A stretch of DNA of 64,000 bases, taken from assembly GCF_034006335.1 (NCBI RefSeq), contig NZ_JAWDIQ010000001.1, one strand, 5' to 3'. Below the pieces are notes generated by a model, which saw only the letters and a list, made by a program, of their open reading frames with translations, searched no databases and had not been told where the DNA came from. Positions 49,022 to 57,920 of this stretch are shown here, piece by piece. The translations under genes and the position numbers were made by a program. Source of the DNA: Paracerasibacillus soli (GTDB lineage: Bacteria; Bacillota; Bacilli; Bacillales; Amphibacillaceae). Position 1 is the stretch's first letter. The number at the start of each line of letters is the position of its first letter.

Positions 49022-49501
49022 ATGTTGATTCGCGAAATAGAAGAAAAGGATAATAAAATAATAGAGAAAATTATTAAACAATCATTGGAATCATTTGACT
49101 TAAATATTCCTGGCACAGCTTATTTTGATCCTCAACTAGGTAGTTTATATCAATATTATAAGCAACATAAAAATGCGAAATATTGGGTTGCAGTGAATGA
49201 GGAAAATAAAGTAGTTGGCGGTGTAGGTATTGCACCATTCGGAAAAAAGGTGGACGTTTGTGAGCTACAAAAGCTTTATATTATACCTGAATATCAAGGA
49301 ATAGGTTTATCAAAGCAACTCATGAAAATAGCACTTGAGTACGCCAAAAAACATTATGCATACTGTTACTTAGAAACATCAAAGAAACTGCAAACCGCGA
49401 ATTGTTTATACGTAAAATTAGGTTTTCAACAACTTGAAAAAGCTTTAGATGATACGGAACATATTGCGATGGATACCTGGTATATAAAAGACTTATCATG
49501 A
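49022..49501 (+). CDS. GNAT family N-acetyltransferase
   Basis: A 159-residue acetyltransferase. KYWVAVNEENKVVGGVGI is the beta4 region, ELQKLYIIPEYQGIGLSKQL gives motif A with the acetyl-CoA loop (Q-G-I-G-L-S), and YVKLGFQQLEKAL is the C-terminal GNAT end. The substrate is unknown. It is 29 bases after the DUF3870 gene and may be a read-through passenger of the lysine operon. Intact. Confidence 0.87.
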   Translation: MLIREIEEKDNKIIEKIIKQSLESFDLNIPGTAYFDPQLGSLYQYYKQHKNAKYWVAVNEENKVVGGVGIAPFGKKVDVCELQKLYIIPEYQGIGLSKQLMKIALEYAKKHYAYCYLETSKKLQTANCLYVKLGFQQLEKALDDTEHIAMDTWYIKDLS

Positions 49502-49821
49502 AGCAGAAATGAATCACGCTATCACAGACTTTCTGAAAGAGAAAGCTAATTACATTGTGATATTACGCTATTTAGGGCTAGCATCTTTACGCATGGAGTC
49601 CTAGGATAGTGATTGGCTACGATATTGAAATGACGCGATATATAAATAAAAGATAAAGCTAATCATGATAAAGGAAGGCACATGTTCACGCACTAAAAAA
49701 AGGAGATCCACATGAAATCAAGGTTTAAAAATTGAATTCATGTGGAAATTTATTTTAAGGGGATTTGTCCCCAAAATCTAGTAATGATTATCTGAGCTAA
49801 CGATAAGGGGGCACAGTTAAT
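49502..49821. other. Gene-free space between the converging lysine operons
   Basis: A stretch of 320 bases without a supported gene. It holds AAGGGGATTTGTCCCCAAAA (49757-49776), a palindrome similar to the dispersed family and possibly the shared terminator. Nothing else is evident. Confidence 0.5.
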
Positions 49822-51269
49822 TTATCGTTCTATTCCAATGGACACAAATTTCTTTTCAATAAACTCTTCCATACCATGGTGTCCACCTTCTTTACTGTTA
49901 CCAGACTGTTTAATTCCACCAAAAGGTGCTTCAGGAACAGCAGGGAAAACATCATTTACACCAACGATTCCGTAATCGAGCTTTTCAGAAACGCGTAATG
50001 TACGGCTCGTGTTTTCTGTAAAAATATAAGCGGCTAAACCATAATCCGTGTCATTTGCTTTTTGAATAACAGCTTCTTCATCTGTAAACGTTTGGATTGG
50101 AAACAGTGGTCCAAATGTTTCTTCGTTCATGACAATCATATCGTCTGTTACATTTGTAATAACAGTTGGTGGACAGAAGTATCCATTTAAATTTTTATCA
50201 AGTTGTTTCCCACCAGATAAAATGTGCGCACCTTTTCCTAAAGCATCATCTAAATGTTTTTGTACCTTTTCACATGCAGCTTGGCTAATAAGTGGACCAA
50301 GATCCGTGTCATCATCTAAACCGTTTCCTACAATCAATTGATCAACCTTTTCTTTTAATAATGTGGTAAATTCCTTCGCGATAGATTCATGTACATATAA
50401 TCGATTTGCACAAATACAAGTTTGGCCGTTATTTCGGAATTTACTCGCTAGTGCTAAGGTCGCAGCTTTTTCTAAATTCGCATCATCAAATACAATGAGT
50501 GGCGCATGCCCTCCGAGTTCCAATGAAACTTTCTTTAATTGGTTTGCACTTTCACGCATTAAGTATTTTCCGACTGCTGTAGAGCCGGTAAATGTAATAA
50601 GTGAAACTTTCTTATTTGTAAGCATCTCCTTACCAATTGCTTCTGCATCTCCGGTAACAAGGTTAACAACACCAGCTGGCATCCCGGCTTTTTCAAAAAT
50701 CTTGATGATTTCGATAGCTGATAAAGGTGTTTCGGGAGATGGCTTGAGCACAACCGTACATCCAGCAGCGAGGGCGGGACCTAGTTTTCTCGTAATCATG
50801 GATGAAGGGAAATTCCAAGGTGTGATTGCTCCGACGACACCCACGGGTTTAGGTATTACGAGCATCCTTTTTCAGAAATAGAAGAAGGAAGCCATTCCCC
50901 GTAACTGCGTGCCGCCTCTTCGGCATACCATAATAAAAATTGGGCAGCTCCTTTTACCTCACCAATTGCTTCTTTTAGTGGTTTTCCTTGTTCAATGGTT
51001 AAAATTTCCCCGAGTCGCTCAGCATCTTCTAACATGAGTTGGGATGCTTTGTATAAAAATGTAGAGCGTTTTCGACCTGGCATGGAACTCCATAATGGAA
51101 ATGCTTGAGCAGCTGCTTCAATTGCCTTTTCCGTTTCTACACCTCCACCATTTGCTACTTCTGTAAGTGGTTCTAATGTTGCAGGGTTATAAACGGTTAC
51201 TAATTTACTCGGATCTAAATCCTCCCATTTTCCATCAATATAAATACTCTTCGTTCGTTTTTTAATCAT
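49822..51269 (-). CDS. gabD: Succinate/glutarate-semialdehyde dehydrogenase (one frameshift)
   Basis: A 482-residue (restored) NAD(P)-dependent aldehyde dehydrogenase of the GabD/DavD class. VGAITPWNFPSSMITRKLGP, TFTGSTAVGKYLM, LELGGHAPLIVFDDA (glutamate), NNGQTCICANRL (catalytic Cys) and EAPFGGIKQSGNSKEGGHHG are typical of this subgroup. One missing A near 50867-50871 breaks the frame before RMLVIPKPVG. ATG 51269 is placed by the GGGGAGG site. It is the last gene of the minus-strand operon after the acyl-CoA dehydrogenase; glutarate semialdehyde is therefore a likely substrate, though succinate semialdehyde cannot be excluded. Confidence 0.88.
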
Positions 51270-51368
51270 GGATAAGACCTCCCCTTTCATCTTCCTTTAG
51301 TGTATACGCATTATAAATAGGGTAACGCACCCTGTTTCTCTTTGTAAACAAAGGTGCGTTATACGATA

Positions 51369-52570
51369 CTATTTTACTAGTTCTGTAGATTCCCAGGCAG
51401 GTAGCATTTTATTCAGCATCTTATCTTGACGATACCCTAACACATATTCTGCCTGCATAATTGTATGAATTTCACGAGTTCCTTCATAAATTACCGGTGC
51501 TTTTGAATTTCGTAAATAACGCTCTACCGGATATTCATCTGAGTAACCGTAAGCACCATGGATTTGAACGGCATCATCAGCAGCTTGGTTGGCAAATCAC
51601 AAGCTTGCCATTTTGCAAGTGACGTTTCACGTGTATTACGCTTTCCTTGATTTTTTAATTCCCCGGCTCGATAAACAAGTAAGCGACTCATTTGTAAGCC
51701 GGCTTCCATTTTAGCAATCATTTGCTGGACGAGTTGGTGGCGTCCGATTGGTTTCCCGAAAGTATCACGTTCATGACAATATTTTACACTTGCTTCCAAG
51801 CATGCCATGATTTGTCCAACTGCACCAGCTGCAACAGTGAATCTACCATTATCTAATGCAGCCATCGCAATTTTAAATCCTTCACCTTCTTCACCAAGAA
51901 GATTTTCTTGCGGAACTTTCACATTTTCAAAAAATAATTCACCTGTATTCCCAGCACGGATACCTAATTTTCCTTTTGTTGCTTTTGAGGAGAAGCCTTC
52001 CCAAGTACGTTCAACAATAAAGGCGGAAATACCGTGATGTTTTTTGGATTTATCAGTATATGCAAACACCAAGAAGTGATCTGCAGTATCACATAAAGAT
52101 ATCCACGTTTTTTGTCCATTTAGTATATAGTGATCCCCATTTTTCACGGCTGTGGATTGAAGTGATGCAACATCAGAACCAGCCGCAGGTTCCGTCAATC
52201 CAAAGGCCCCGATTTTATCCCCTTTTGCTTGTGGAATTAAATATTTCTGTTTTTGTTCCTCATTTCCCCATTGCAATAAAGTCATACTATTTAAGCCGGT
52301 GTGCACAGATACTGCGGTCCGGAACGCTGTATCACCACGTTCTAATTCCTCACAGACGATAGCAAGTGCATTATAATCCATACCGCTACCGCCATACATT
52401 TCAGGGATACAAACCCCCATTAATCCAAGCTCAGCTAATTTCGGCATAATGGTCGGATCAAATTTTCCAGTACGGTCCCAATCTGCGATATGTGGCATAA
52501 TTTCTTTATCAACAAATCCTCTCACGGTTTATCGTAACATATTTTGTTCTTCCGTAAATTCAAAATTCAT
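51369..52570 (-). CDS. Acyl-CoA dehydrogenase, probable glutaryl-CoA dehydrogenase (nonsense codon and one frameshift)
   Basis: About 400 residues when restored. MPKLAELGLMGVCIPEMYGG, ERGDTAFRTAVSVHTGLNSM, GAFGLTEPAAGSDVASLQS, TFGKPIGRHQLVQQMIAKM and the C-terminal VIYEGTREIHT (catalytic glutamate region) define an FAD acyl-CoA dehydrogenase. An in-frame TAA at 52529-52531 follows NMLR near the N-terminus where CAA or AAA is expected, and a lost base near 51591 hides VQIHGAYGYSDEYPV and the end. GTG 52525 could serve as an internal start after the stop. It lies between the CoA-transferase and semialdehyde dehydrogenase genes, which points to glutaryl-CoA as substrate. Confidence 0.8.
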
Positions 52571-52588
52571 TATCTCCATCTCCTTTAG

Positions 52589-52609
52589 TATTGAAAAATA
52601 TTTTCATAT
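52589..52609. promoter_or_regulatory. Palindrome, candidate IclR operator 2
   Basis: TATTGAAA (52589-52596), spacer AATAT, TTTCATAT (52602-52609), in the 60-base gap between the CoA-transferase and acyl-CoA dehydrogenase genes. It agrees with operator 1 at 15 of 16 arm positions and has the same spacer length. Confidence 0.6.
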
Positions 52610-52630
52610 GGAATGTAACAGCGTATACAT

Positions 52631-53788
52631 TCACTCTTTATGCTGGTTCATGTTTAAAACTTCATCCTGATGTTCACCAATTTCAGGCGGGTGATGACGA
52701 ATAGATACAGGGGTCCTCGATAATTTTAAAGGACTGCCAATCATTCGAATTGCTCCAGCAACTGGATGTTCATAATTAATAAACATATTTCGTGCACGTA
52801 ATTGTGGATCATGTTCGACTTCTTGTAAGTTTTGGATTGGGCCACATGGAATTTGATATGACTCACATTTTTCTTGCCAATAACTAGTTGGTTTTAGTAG
52901 AAACTTTTCTTGTAATTTAGGTACAAGTAGTTCCCGATATTTTACACGCTTTGGATTTGTGGAAAATCTCTCATCTTGAGCTAAATGATCTGCTTGTAAA
53001 ATTGCACAAAGTGCCTGGAATTGGTGGTCGTTGCCGACAGCGATAACCATCTCTCCATCCATCGTTTGAAATGTTTGATACGGTACGATATTTGCATGGT
53101 GGTTACCAAGTCGTGTCGGTATCTCGCCGGACATTAAATAATTACTACCGATATTAACTAACGAACTTACTGCAGTATCGTATAAGGAAATATCTAACTT
53201 TTGTCCTTTCCCTGATTGTGTTCGTTCTAATAATGCTCCTTGAATTCCGATACACGCGTATAGACCAGTTAAAATATCAGTAATTGCCACTCCCATTTTT
53301 TGTGGACCAGATTGTTCATTGCCGGTAATGCTCATAAGTCCACTCATTGCCTGAATAATAAAGTCATAACCAGGTAAATGTTTATAAGGTCCTGTTTCTC
53401 CAAATCCAGTGATGGAACAATAGACGAGCTGCGGATTAATAGATGCTAACGTTTCGTAAGTAAGGCCGAACTTTTCCATCGTTCCAGTTTTAAAGTTATG
53501 AATGATGACATCACTTTCTCTTACAAGTTCTTTAATTTGCTCAATTCCTTCAGGAGATTTTAAATTGATTGTGATACTTTTTTTATTACGATTTGCACAC
53601 AAATAATAGGCGCTCACATCTTGTTGAAAAGGCGGTCCCCATTTTCTTGTATCATCACTACCACCAGGAGCTTCAACTTTTATAATTTCGGCACCAAGGT
53701 CCCCTAAAATCATCGTACAATAAGGTCCTGCTAATACACGTGATAAATCCAGTACTCTAATATGCCCTAACGCACTATTTGACATCAT
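52631..53788 (-). CDS. CaiB/BaiF CoA-transferase, probable succinyl-CoA:glutarate CoA-transferase
   Basis: A 385-residue intact family III CoA-transferase. HIRVLDLSRVLAGPYCTMIL is the N-terminal motif; NRNKKSITINLKSPEG, GYDFIIQAMSGLMSITG and MGVAITDILTGLYACIGI (catalytic aspartate in ITD) follow. The segment ANIVPYQTFQTMDGEMVIAV is like human SUGCT, which makes glutaryl-CoA from glutarate. First gene of the minus-strand operon, followed by an acyl-CoA dehydrogenase and a semialdehyde dehydrogenase. Confidence 0.87.
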   Translation of the reverse strand: MMSNSALGHIRVLDLSRVLAGPYCTMILGDLGAEIIKVEAPGGSDDTRKWGPPFQQDVSAYYLCANRNKKSITINLKSPEGIEQIKELVRESDVIIHNFKTGTMEKFGLTYETLASINPQLVYCSITGFGETGPYKHLPGYDFIIQAMSGLMSITGNEQSGPQKMGVAITDILTGLYACIGIQGALLERTQSGKGQKLDISLYDTAVSSLVNIGSNYLMSGEIPTRLGNHHANIVPYQTFQTMDGEMVIAVGNDHQFQALCAILQADHLAQDERFSTNPKRVKYRELLVPKLQEKFLLKPTSYWQEKCESYQIPCGPIQNLQEVEHDPQLRARNMFINYEHPVAGAIRMIGSPLKLSRTPVSIRHHPPEIGEHQDEVLNMNQHKE

Positions 53789-53873
53789 TTCACCTCACTT
53801 TATATATATTCGATTTCAGATACATACATGTCGCAATTGGGAATAAATGTTTTTATCCTCAAATTGGATATAA

Positions 53874-53926
53874 AAAAACCAGCTCAAATTGAATGATGAA
53901 CAATCAATTGAACTGGCTTTTTCCTG
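53874..53926. terminator. Hairpin with T tail
   Basis: AACCAGCTCAAATTGA pairs imperfectly with TCAATTGAACTGGCTT, followed by TTTTT on the plus strand and, on the minus strand, by a T run from the A tract at 53873-53877. Confidence 0.65.
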
Positions 53927-54159
53927 TTGTACTAAGCATGGCAGATGCTCTATGAACAGAATGGGCAGTTGCTTTATTGTATGCTATTTAGAAAATAACA
54001 GTACTTTAACACTTTAAATAGCTTTATGGATCATGTGTGCTGGACGTGGATTTCGTCTCTACATCATTCCATATTATTAGTATAATGTATTCTGAAATAT
54101 TTGTAAACACCTTCTTTACCTTGATGAGGGAATATGCTTTCTTATTAAATAAATAAATA

Positions 54160-54205
54160 AAACCATATGAACTCAAATTTTACTCTGATTTCATATGGTT
54201 TATTC
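54160..54205 (-). terminator. Terminator hairpin after mreBH
   Basis: AAACCATATGA (54160-54170) is a perfect complement of TCATATGGTTT (54191-54201). On the minus strand it is followed by T-rich sequence. It is 35 bases past the mreBH stop. Confidence 0.65.
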
Positions 54206-54239
54206 ATTTTTAAAAGGGATTCTGTCCCATTTACACACA

Positions 54240-55247
54240 TTATTTCGCTATTTTTTGTAGTTTACTAATCATTTGAATTGCTTTTCCAGTTCCAATTGCA
54301 ACTGCTTCTAGTGGATTTGGAGCGAGATTAACAGGAACAAGTAATTCACCTGCTAACCAGTCTTTCATACCATGTAATAATGAACCGCCACCTGTAAGTA
54401 CAATACCTCGATCGACGATATCTCCGCTAAGTTCAGGTGGGCAACTTTCCAATGTAAGCTTAATTGCATCTAAAATTTGCTCTAATGATTCTTTTAAAGA
54501 GCTATAAATCTCCGTTGATGAAATCGTAATTGTTTTTGGTAAGCCAGTAACCATGTCACGTCCACGAACATCCATCGTCTCTTCTTGGTGATCTGCAGTG
54601 GCAAAACCGATTTCCATTTTTATATTTTCAGCTGTCCGTTCCCCAATGAGTATGTTGTATTTCTTTCTTATATACTGGATAATTTCCTCATCCATTTTAT
54701 CTCCACCTACTCGGATGGAATTAGAGGAAACGACACCGCCGAAAGAAATAATACCAATTTCAGATGTTCCTCCACCAATATCTACAACGACATTCGCAAT
54801 TGGTTCATCTACAGGTAGGTCTGCTCCAATTGCTGCTGCAACTGGTTCTTCTATAATATGAACATGTTTGGCGCCGTAGCTTGAAATGGCATTGTGAATA
54901 GCTCTTCTTTCAACTGCGGTACTTCCTGTTGGGGTACACACAACAACAGTTGGTTTTCGCATCGAAGAACCAATCTTTTTGCTTACCTTTTTCAAAAAGA
55001 TTTTTAGCATTTGTGCAGTAACATCGTAATCTGCAATGACGCCATCTTTTAGAGGGCGGATAGGCACAATATTCCTAGGTGTTTTTCCAACCATCTCTTT
55101 TGCCTCGGCTCCTGCGGCAATAACTTGCTTCGTATTTATATCAATTGCGACAACTGCTGGCTCATTTAACACAATACCTTTATTCTTTGTATAAATGAGG
55201 ATATTTGCAGTCCCTAAATCAATTCCAATTTCTGCGTTAGAAAACAT
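54240..55247 (-). CDS. mreBH: Rod-shape-determining protein MreBH
   Basis: Actin-like cytoskeletal ATPase of 335 residues. EIGIDLGTANILIYTKNKGI is phosphate motif 1, GGGTSEIGIISFGGVV with preceding VDIGG is phosphate motif 2, VLTGGGSLLHGM the adenosine motif, and EEPVAAAIGADLPVDEPIAN the connecting region. It guides lateral cell-wall synthesis. Length, the start MFSNAEIGIDLGTANIL and the absence of mreC/mreD nearby fit MreBH better than MreB or Mbl. AGGAGG lies before the ATG. Intact, as expected for an important gene. Confidence 0.9.
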   Translation of the reverse strand: MFSNAEIGIDLGTANILIYTKNKGIVLNEPAVVAIDINTKQVIAAGAEAKEMVGKTPRNIVPIRPLKDGVIADYDVTAQMLKIFLKKVSKKIGSSMRKPTVVVCTPTGSTAVERRAIHNAISSYGAKHVHIIEEPVAAAIGADLPVDEPIANVVVDIGGGTSEIGIISFGGVVSSNSIRVGGDKMDEEIIQYIRKKYNILIGERTAENIKMEIGFATADHQEETMDVRGRDMVTGLPKTITISSTEIYSSLKESLEQILDAIKLTLESCPPELSGDIVDRGIVLTGGGSLLHGMKDWLAGELLVPVNLAPNPLEAVAIGTGKAIQMISKLQKIAK

Positions 55248-55697
55248 AATTTGTTCCTCCAGTGATGACTTTATATTGTTTAGTCTTCTCTTTTTTTAGT
55301 TCTTTATTGCGTGTGAACTAAGTTTTGTCGAAAACTTACATATTATATATGACTATTTACTAAGTTAATGCAAAGCGGGTAAGAAAATCAAGTGACATTT
55401 TGTTTACAAATCCCCCTTTGATGTAATATAACAAGCTTTCTCTCAACGTTGTCAAGGATAAATACATGGTAATACAATCCAGATGTTTAATCAATTTCCT
55501 AATTCTCCTAAATTCGGTATGTATGAAAACATTGTATTATAAAGGATTTATAAAATTACATGAAAAGAAGAGTACTGTTATGATTACTTGGAAAATCCTG
55601 CTAGGTTTATTACAAAAAATGTATGGTATAGTAATTTCACAAAGCAACACAGCAACAAAGCATCACAAAACCAATATACAAGGAGAGTGTGCAAGAA
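55248..55697. other. Intergenic region between mreBH and the CAP-domain gene
   Basis: An AT-rich spacer of 450 bases separating two divergent genes. TTTACA (about 55403) with TAATAT downstream may be a promoter but the spacing is short. I see no convincing gene; the 79-codon ORF here has no supporting features. Confidence 0.45.
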
Positions 55698-56490
55698 ATG
55701 TTTAAAAAGATAGCAGTAGTTACAACTTTATCAGCAACTTTATTGTTTGGAGGGGCTTTTCAATCAGCAGAAGCGTCTACCAAAGCACCAGAAACATCTG
55801 TTCAAACAACAGTCTATCAATCTACTAATGGCTTCTGGCAAGCCTTTACTATAAATAATATGGATCAATTTTTAGCAAAATATTTCCCGGGTTGGTTTAA
55901 AACAAGTAACACGCAAGTACAAAAACCAGTTCAAAAGCAACCAACTCAAACTAATCAACAAACTAATAAACAAGAAAAACCAGTTAAACAACCAGCAAAA
56001 CAACCAGCAAAACAACCAGCAAAACAGCAACCAACAACTAATAAACACCAACACAGACACAACAACAAGTTACGAAGCCACAATCAAACCAAACATCATC
56101 ACAAGGATATACATTAAGCCAATTTGAACAAGAAGTTGTTACATTAACAAACCAAGAACGTGCAAAATACGGTCTAAGCCCGCTTAAAGCAAATTGGGAA
56201 TTAAGCCGTGTTGCAAGAGAAAAATCACATGATATGGCAGTAAACAATTACTTTGATCATACAAGCCCAACTTACGGTTCACCGTTTAACATGATGAAAA
56301 ACTGGGAATTACGTATCGTACTGCTGGTGAAAACATTGCGAAAGGTCAACAATCACCTCAAGAAGTAGTAAATGCTTGGATGAATAGTGAAGGTCACCGT
56401 GCAAATATTTTAAATGCTGAGTTTACAGAAATTGGTGTAGGATATGAAGCACAGGGTAATATTTGGACACAACAATTTATTGGTCGATAA
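55698..56490 (+). CDS. CAP (SCP/YkwD-like) domain secreted protein (two frameshifts)
   Basis: A 264-residue (restored) secreted protein. The signal peptide is KKIAVVTTLSATLLFGGAF then QSAEA. A low-complexity spacer of Gln, Lys, Pro and Thr follows, with the four-residue repeat KQPA three to four times. The CAP domain has FEQEVVTLTNQERAKYGLSPL, REKSHDMAVNNYFDHTSP, GENIAKGQQSPQEVVNAWM and SEGHRANILNAEFTEIGVGY. Breaks: about 56043-56045 (one A short) and about 56307-56310 (one G short of NWGITYRTAGEN). ATG 55698 follows AGGAGA. Function of bacterial CAP proteins is unclear; relatives occur on spores and cell walls. Confidence 0.88.
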
Positions 56491-56531
56491 TTAACAGATA
56501 TACGTGAAAATGATATACACTTATTTCCTTT

Positions 56532-56564
56532 TAGGCTATCGAGAAATTCTCGGTAGCCTATTTT
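56532..56564 (+). terminator. Intrinsic terminator
   Basis: TAGGCTATCGAGAA pairs with TTCTCGGTAGCCTA (one G-U pair), then TTTT. It ends the CAP-domain gene. The following 300 bases up to 56865 show nothing else. Confidence 0.85.
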
Positions 56565-56865
56565 AATATAGCGTGAAAAGAACGCGCCTTATCTGTGGGA
56601 ACATATTAACCATAAACCATTTTACATTTTTTTCTATAAGCCTATCAACTTTTTAGTAGCAAAAATAAATGTTATGGAGATTTAATTCTTATTTATTAGG
56701 AATAATAAGTAATTGGCTAGTTATGAACATAACAGAAAAAGAAACAACTGCTTTTGAAAAGAATTGATGGAGAAGTTTCCTTTTATGAAACATGCACGAA
56801 TTTGTAAGAAATTATGTTGGTTCCCGTTCCAATCTCCTGTATAATCAACTTTGGGAGGATACAAC

Positions 56866-57585
56866 ATGATACACACAATAAAAATATATGGCTATGCGGC
56901 TTTACTCGTGATAGGAAGTTTATTTAATTTAAAAAAAGCAAAGAAAAAGCTTCGGTCACATGCAAGTCAAGAAGTTATAAACGAAATATTTGAAACTCCA
57001 AAAGTTGTTTCACAAAAAGTATTTCATAAAACTGGATCCCATATTACGATAAAAGGAAAAGAAAATATAACAGATGAGGCGGTGTTATATGTCGCCAATC
57101 ATCAGGGATATTTGATATTTTAGTTTTATTAGGATTTTTGGGAGAGCCAGTTGGATTTATTGCGAAAAGAGAAATTCAAAAATTACCGATTATCCGTAAA
57201 TGGATGGAAATTGTACATTGTGTTTTCATTGATCGAAATGATCGCCGCCAATCAATTTGTGCAATTCAACAAGGAACTCAAAATTTAAAAGAAGGCCATT
57301 CTATGGTTATTTTTCCAGAGGGAACCCGAAGTAAAGGAAAAGGTTTGAGCTCTTTCAAACCAGGAAGCTTAAGGCTTGGTACAAAAGCGAATGTTCCCAT
57401 TGTCCCTATTACAATTGAGGGGACTTATAAAATGCTTGAAGAAACAAATCGTATAAAACCAGCAAATGTAATCATTTCCATTGGAAAGCCAATCTATCCG
57501 GAAGCATACGAAAAAATGAATAGTAAACAATTAGCAGCACATTTACAGGAAAATATCTGACGAATTAGCGATATTAAAGAGCTGA
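56866..57585 (+). CDS. plsC: 1-acylglycerol-3-phosphate acyltransferase (two frameshifts)
   Basis: A 239-residue (restored) lysophosphatidate acyltransferase that completes phosphatidic acid at the membrane. The N-terminal segment IYGYAALLVIGSLF anchors it. YVANHQGYFDILVL is the HX4D catalytic motif, FIAKREIQKLPIIRKWM the second block and VIFPEGTRSKGKGL the third. Breaks: about 57112 (one T short of NHQGYFD) and AAAA 57550-57553 (one extra A; true end QEISDELAILKS). ATG 56866 is seven bases after GGGAGG. Confidence 0.9.
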
Positions 57586-57920
57586 GGAAAGCTGAAAAAG
57601 GGGTTTGGCCATAAAAATGGACAAGCTCCTTTTATTTTGGATAGTTATAATAGTATCCAAATTAGAAAATGACCAATGAGCAAACAGTTAATCTCTTCTT
57701 TTAATGGGATAGCGGCATATTTAGCTAAATTATCCTAAATCCAGTGAATCACTTAATAAATACGACAATTTCCTTTTCTTTGCTACTTTTAGCTTTATCC
57801 TTTATATTTTGGATAGATACTATTTTAATCCGATGGGACAAGCTGCTTGCTTCAACAGGAGAGAATATTTGCATAAACTATATGTAGCGATAAGAAAGTA
57901 AGATTGTGAGGTGTTTGCAT
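57586..57920. other. Intergenic region before glutaminase
   Basis: A spacer of 335 bases. AAAAAGGGGTTTGGCCAT (57594-57616) and ATGGACAAGCTCCTTTT (57616-57636) can form an imperfect hairpin with a T-rich end, likely the plsC terminator. Nothing else is supported. Confidence 0.45.

Larger units (their letters stand above)
53789..54239. other. Intergenic region with two hairpins
   Basis: A spacer of 451 bases upstream of the CoA-transferase gene and downstream of mreBH. It contains hairpins at 53874-53926 and 54160-54205 and the palindrome GGGATTCTGTCCC at 54216-54228. No gene seen. Confidence 0.55.

Noticed and set aside
55466..55705. 79-codon ORF before the CAP-domain gene
   Set aside because: Odd composition, no ribosome site, and it overlaps the start region of the real secreted protein.
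55974..56033. KQPA tandem repeats as a possible variable-number repeat locus
   Set aside because: Only three to four imperfect units are present and such Pro/Lys/Gln spacers are ordinary in CAP-domain secreted proteins.
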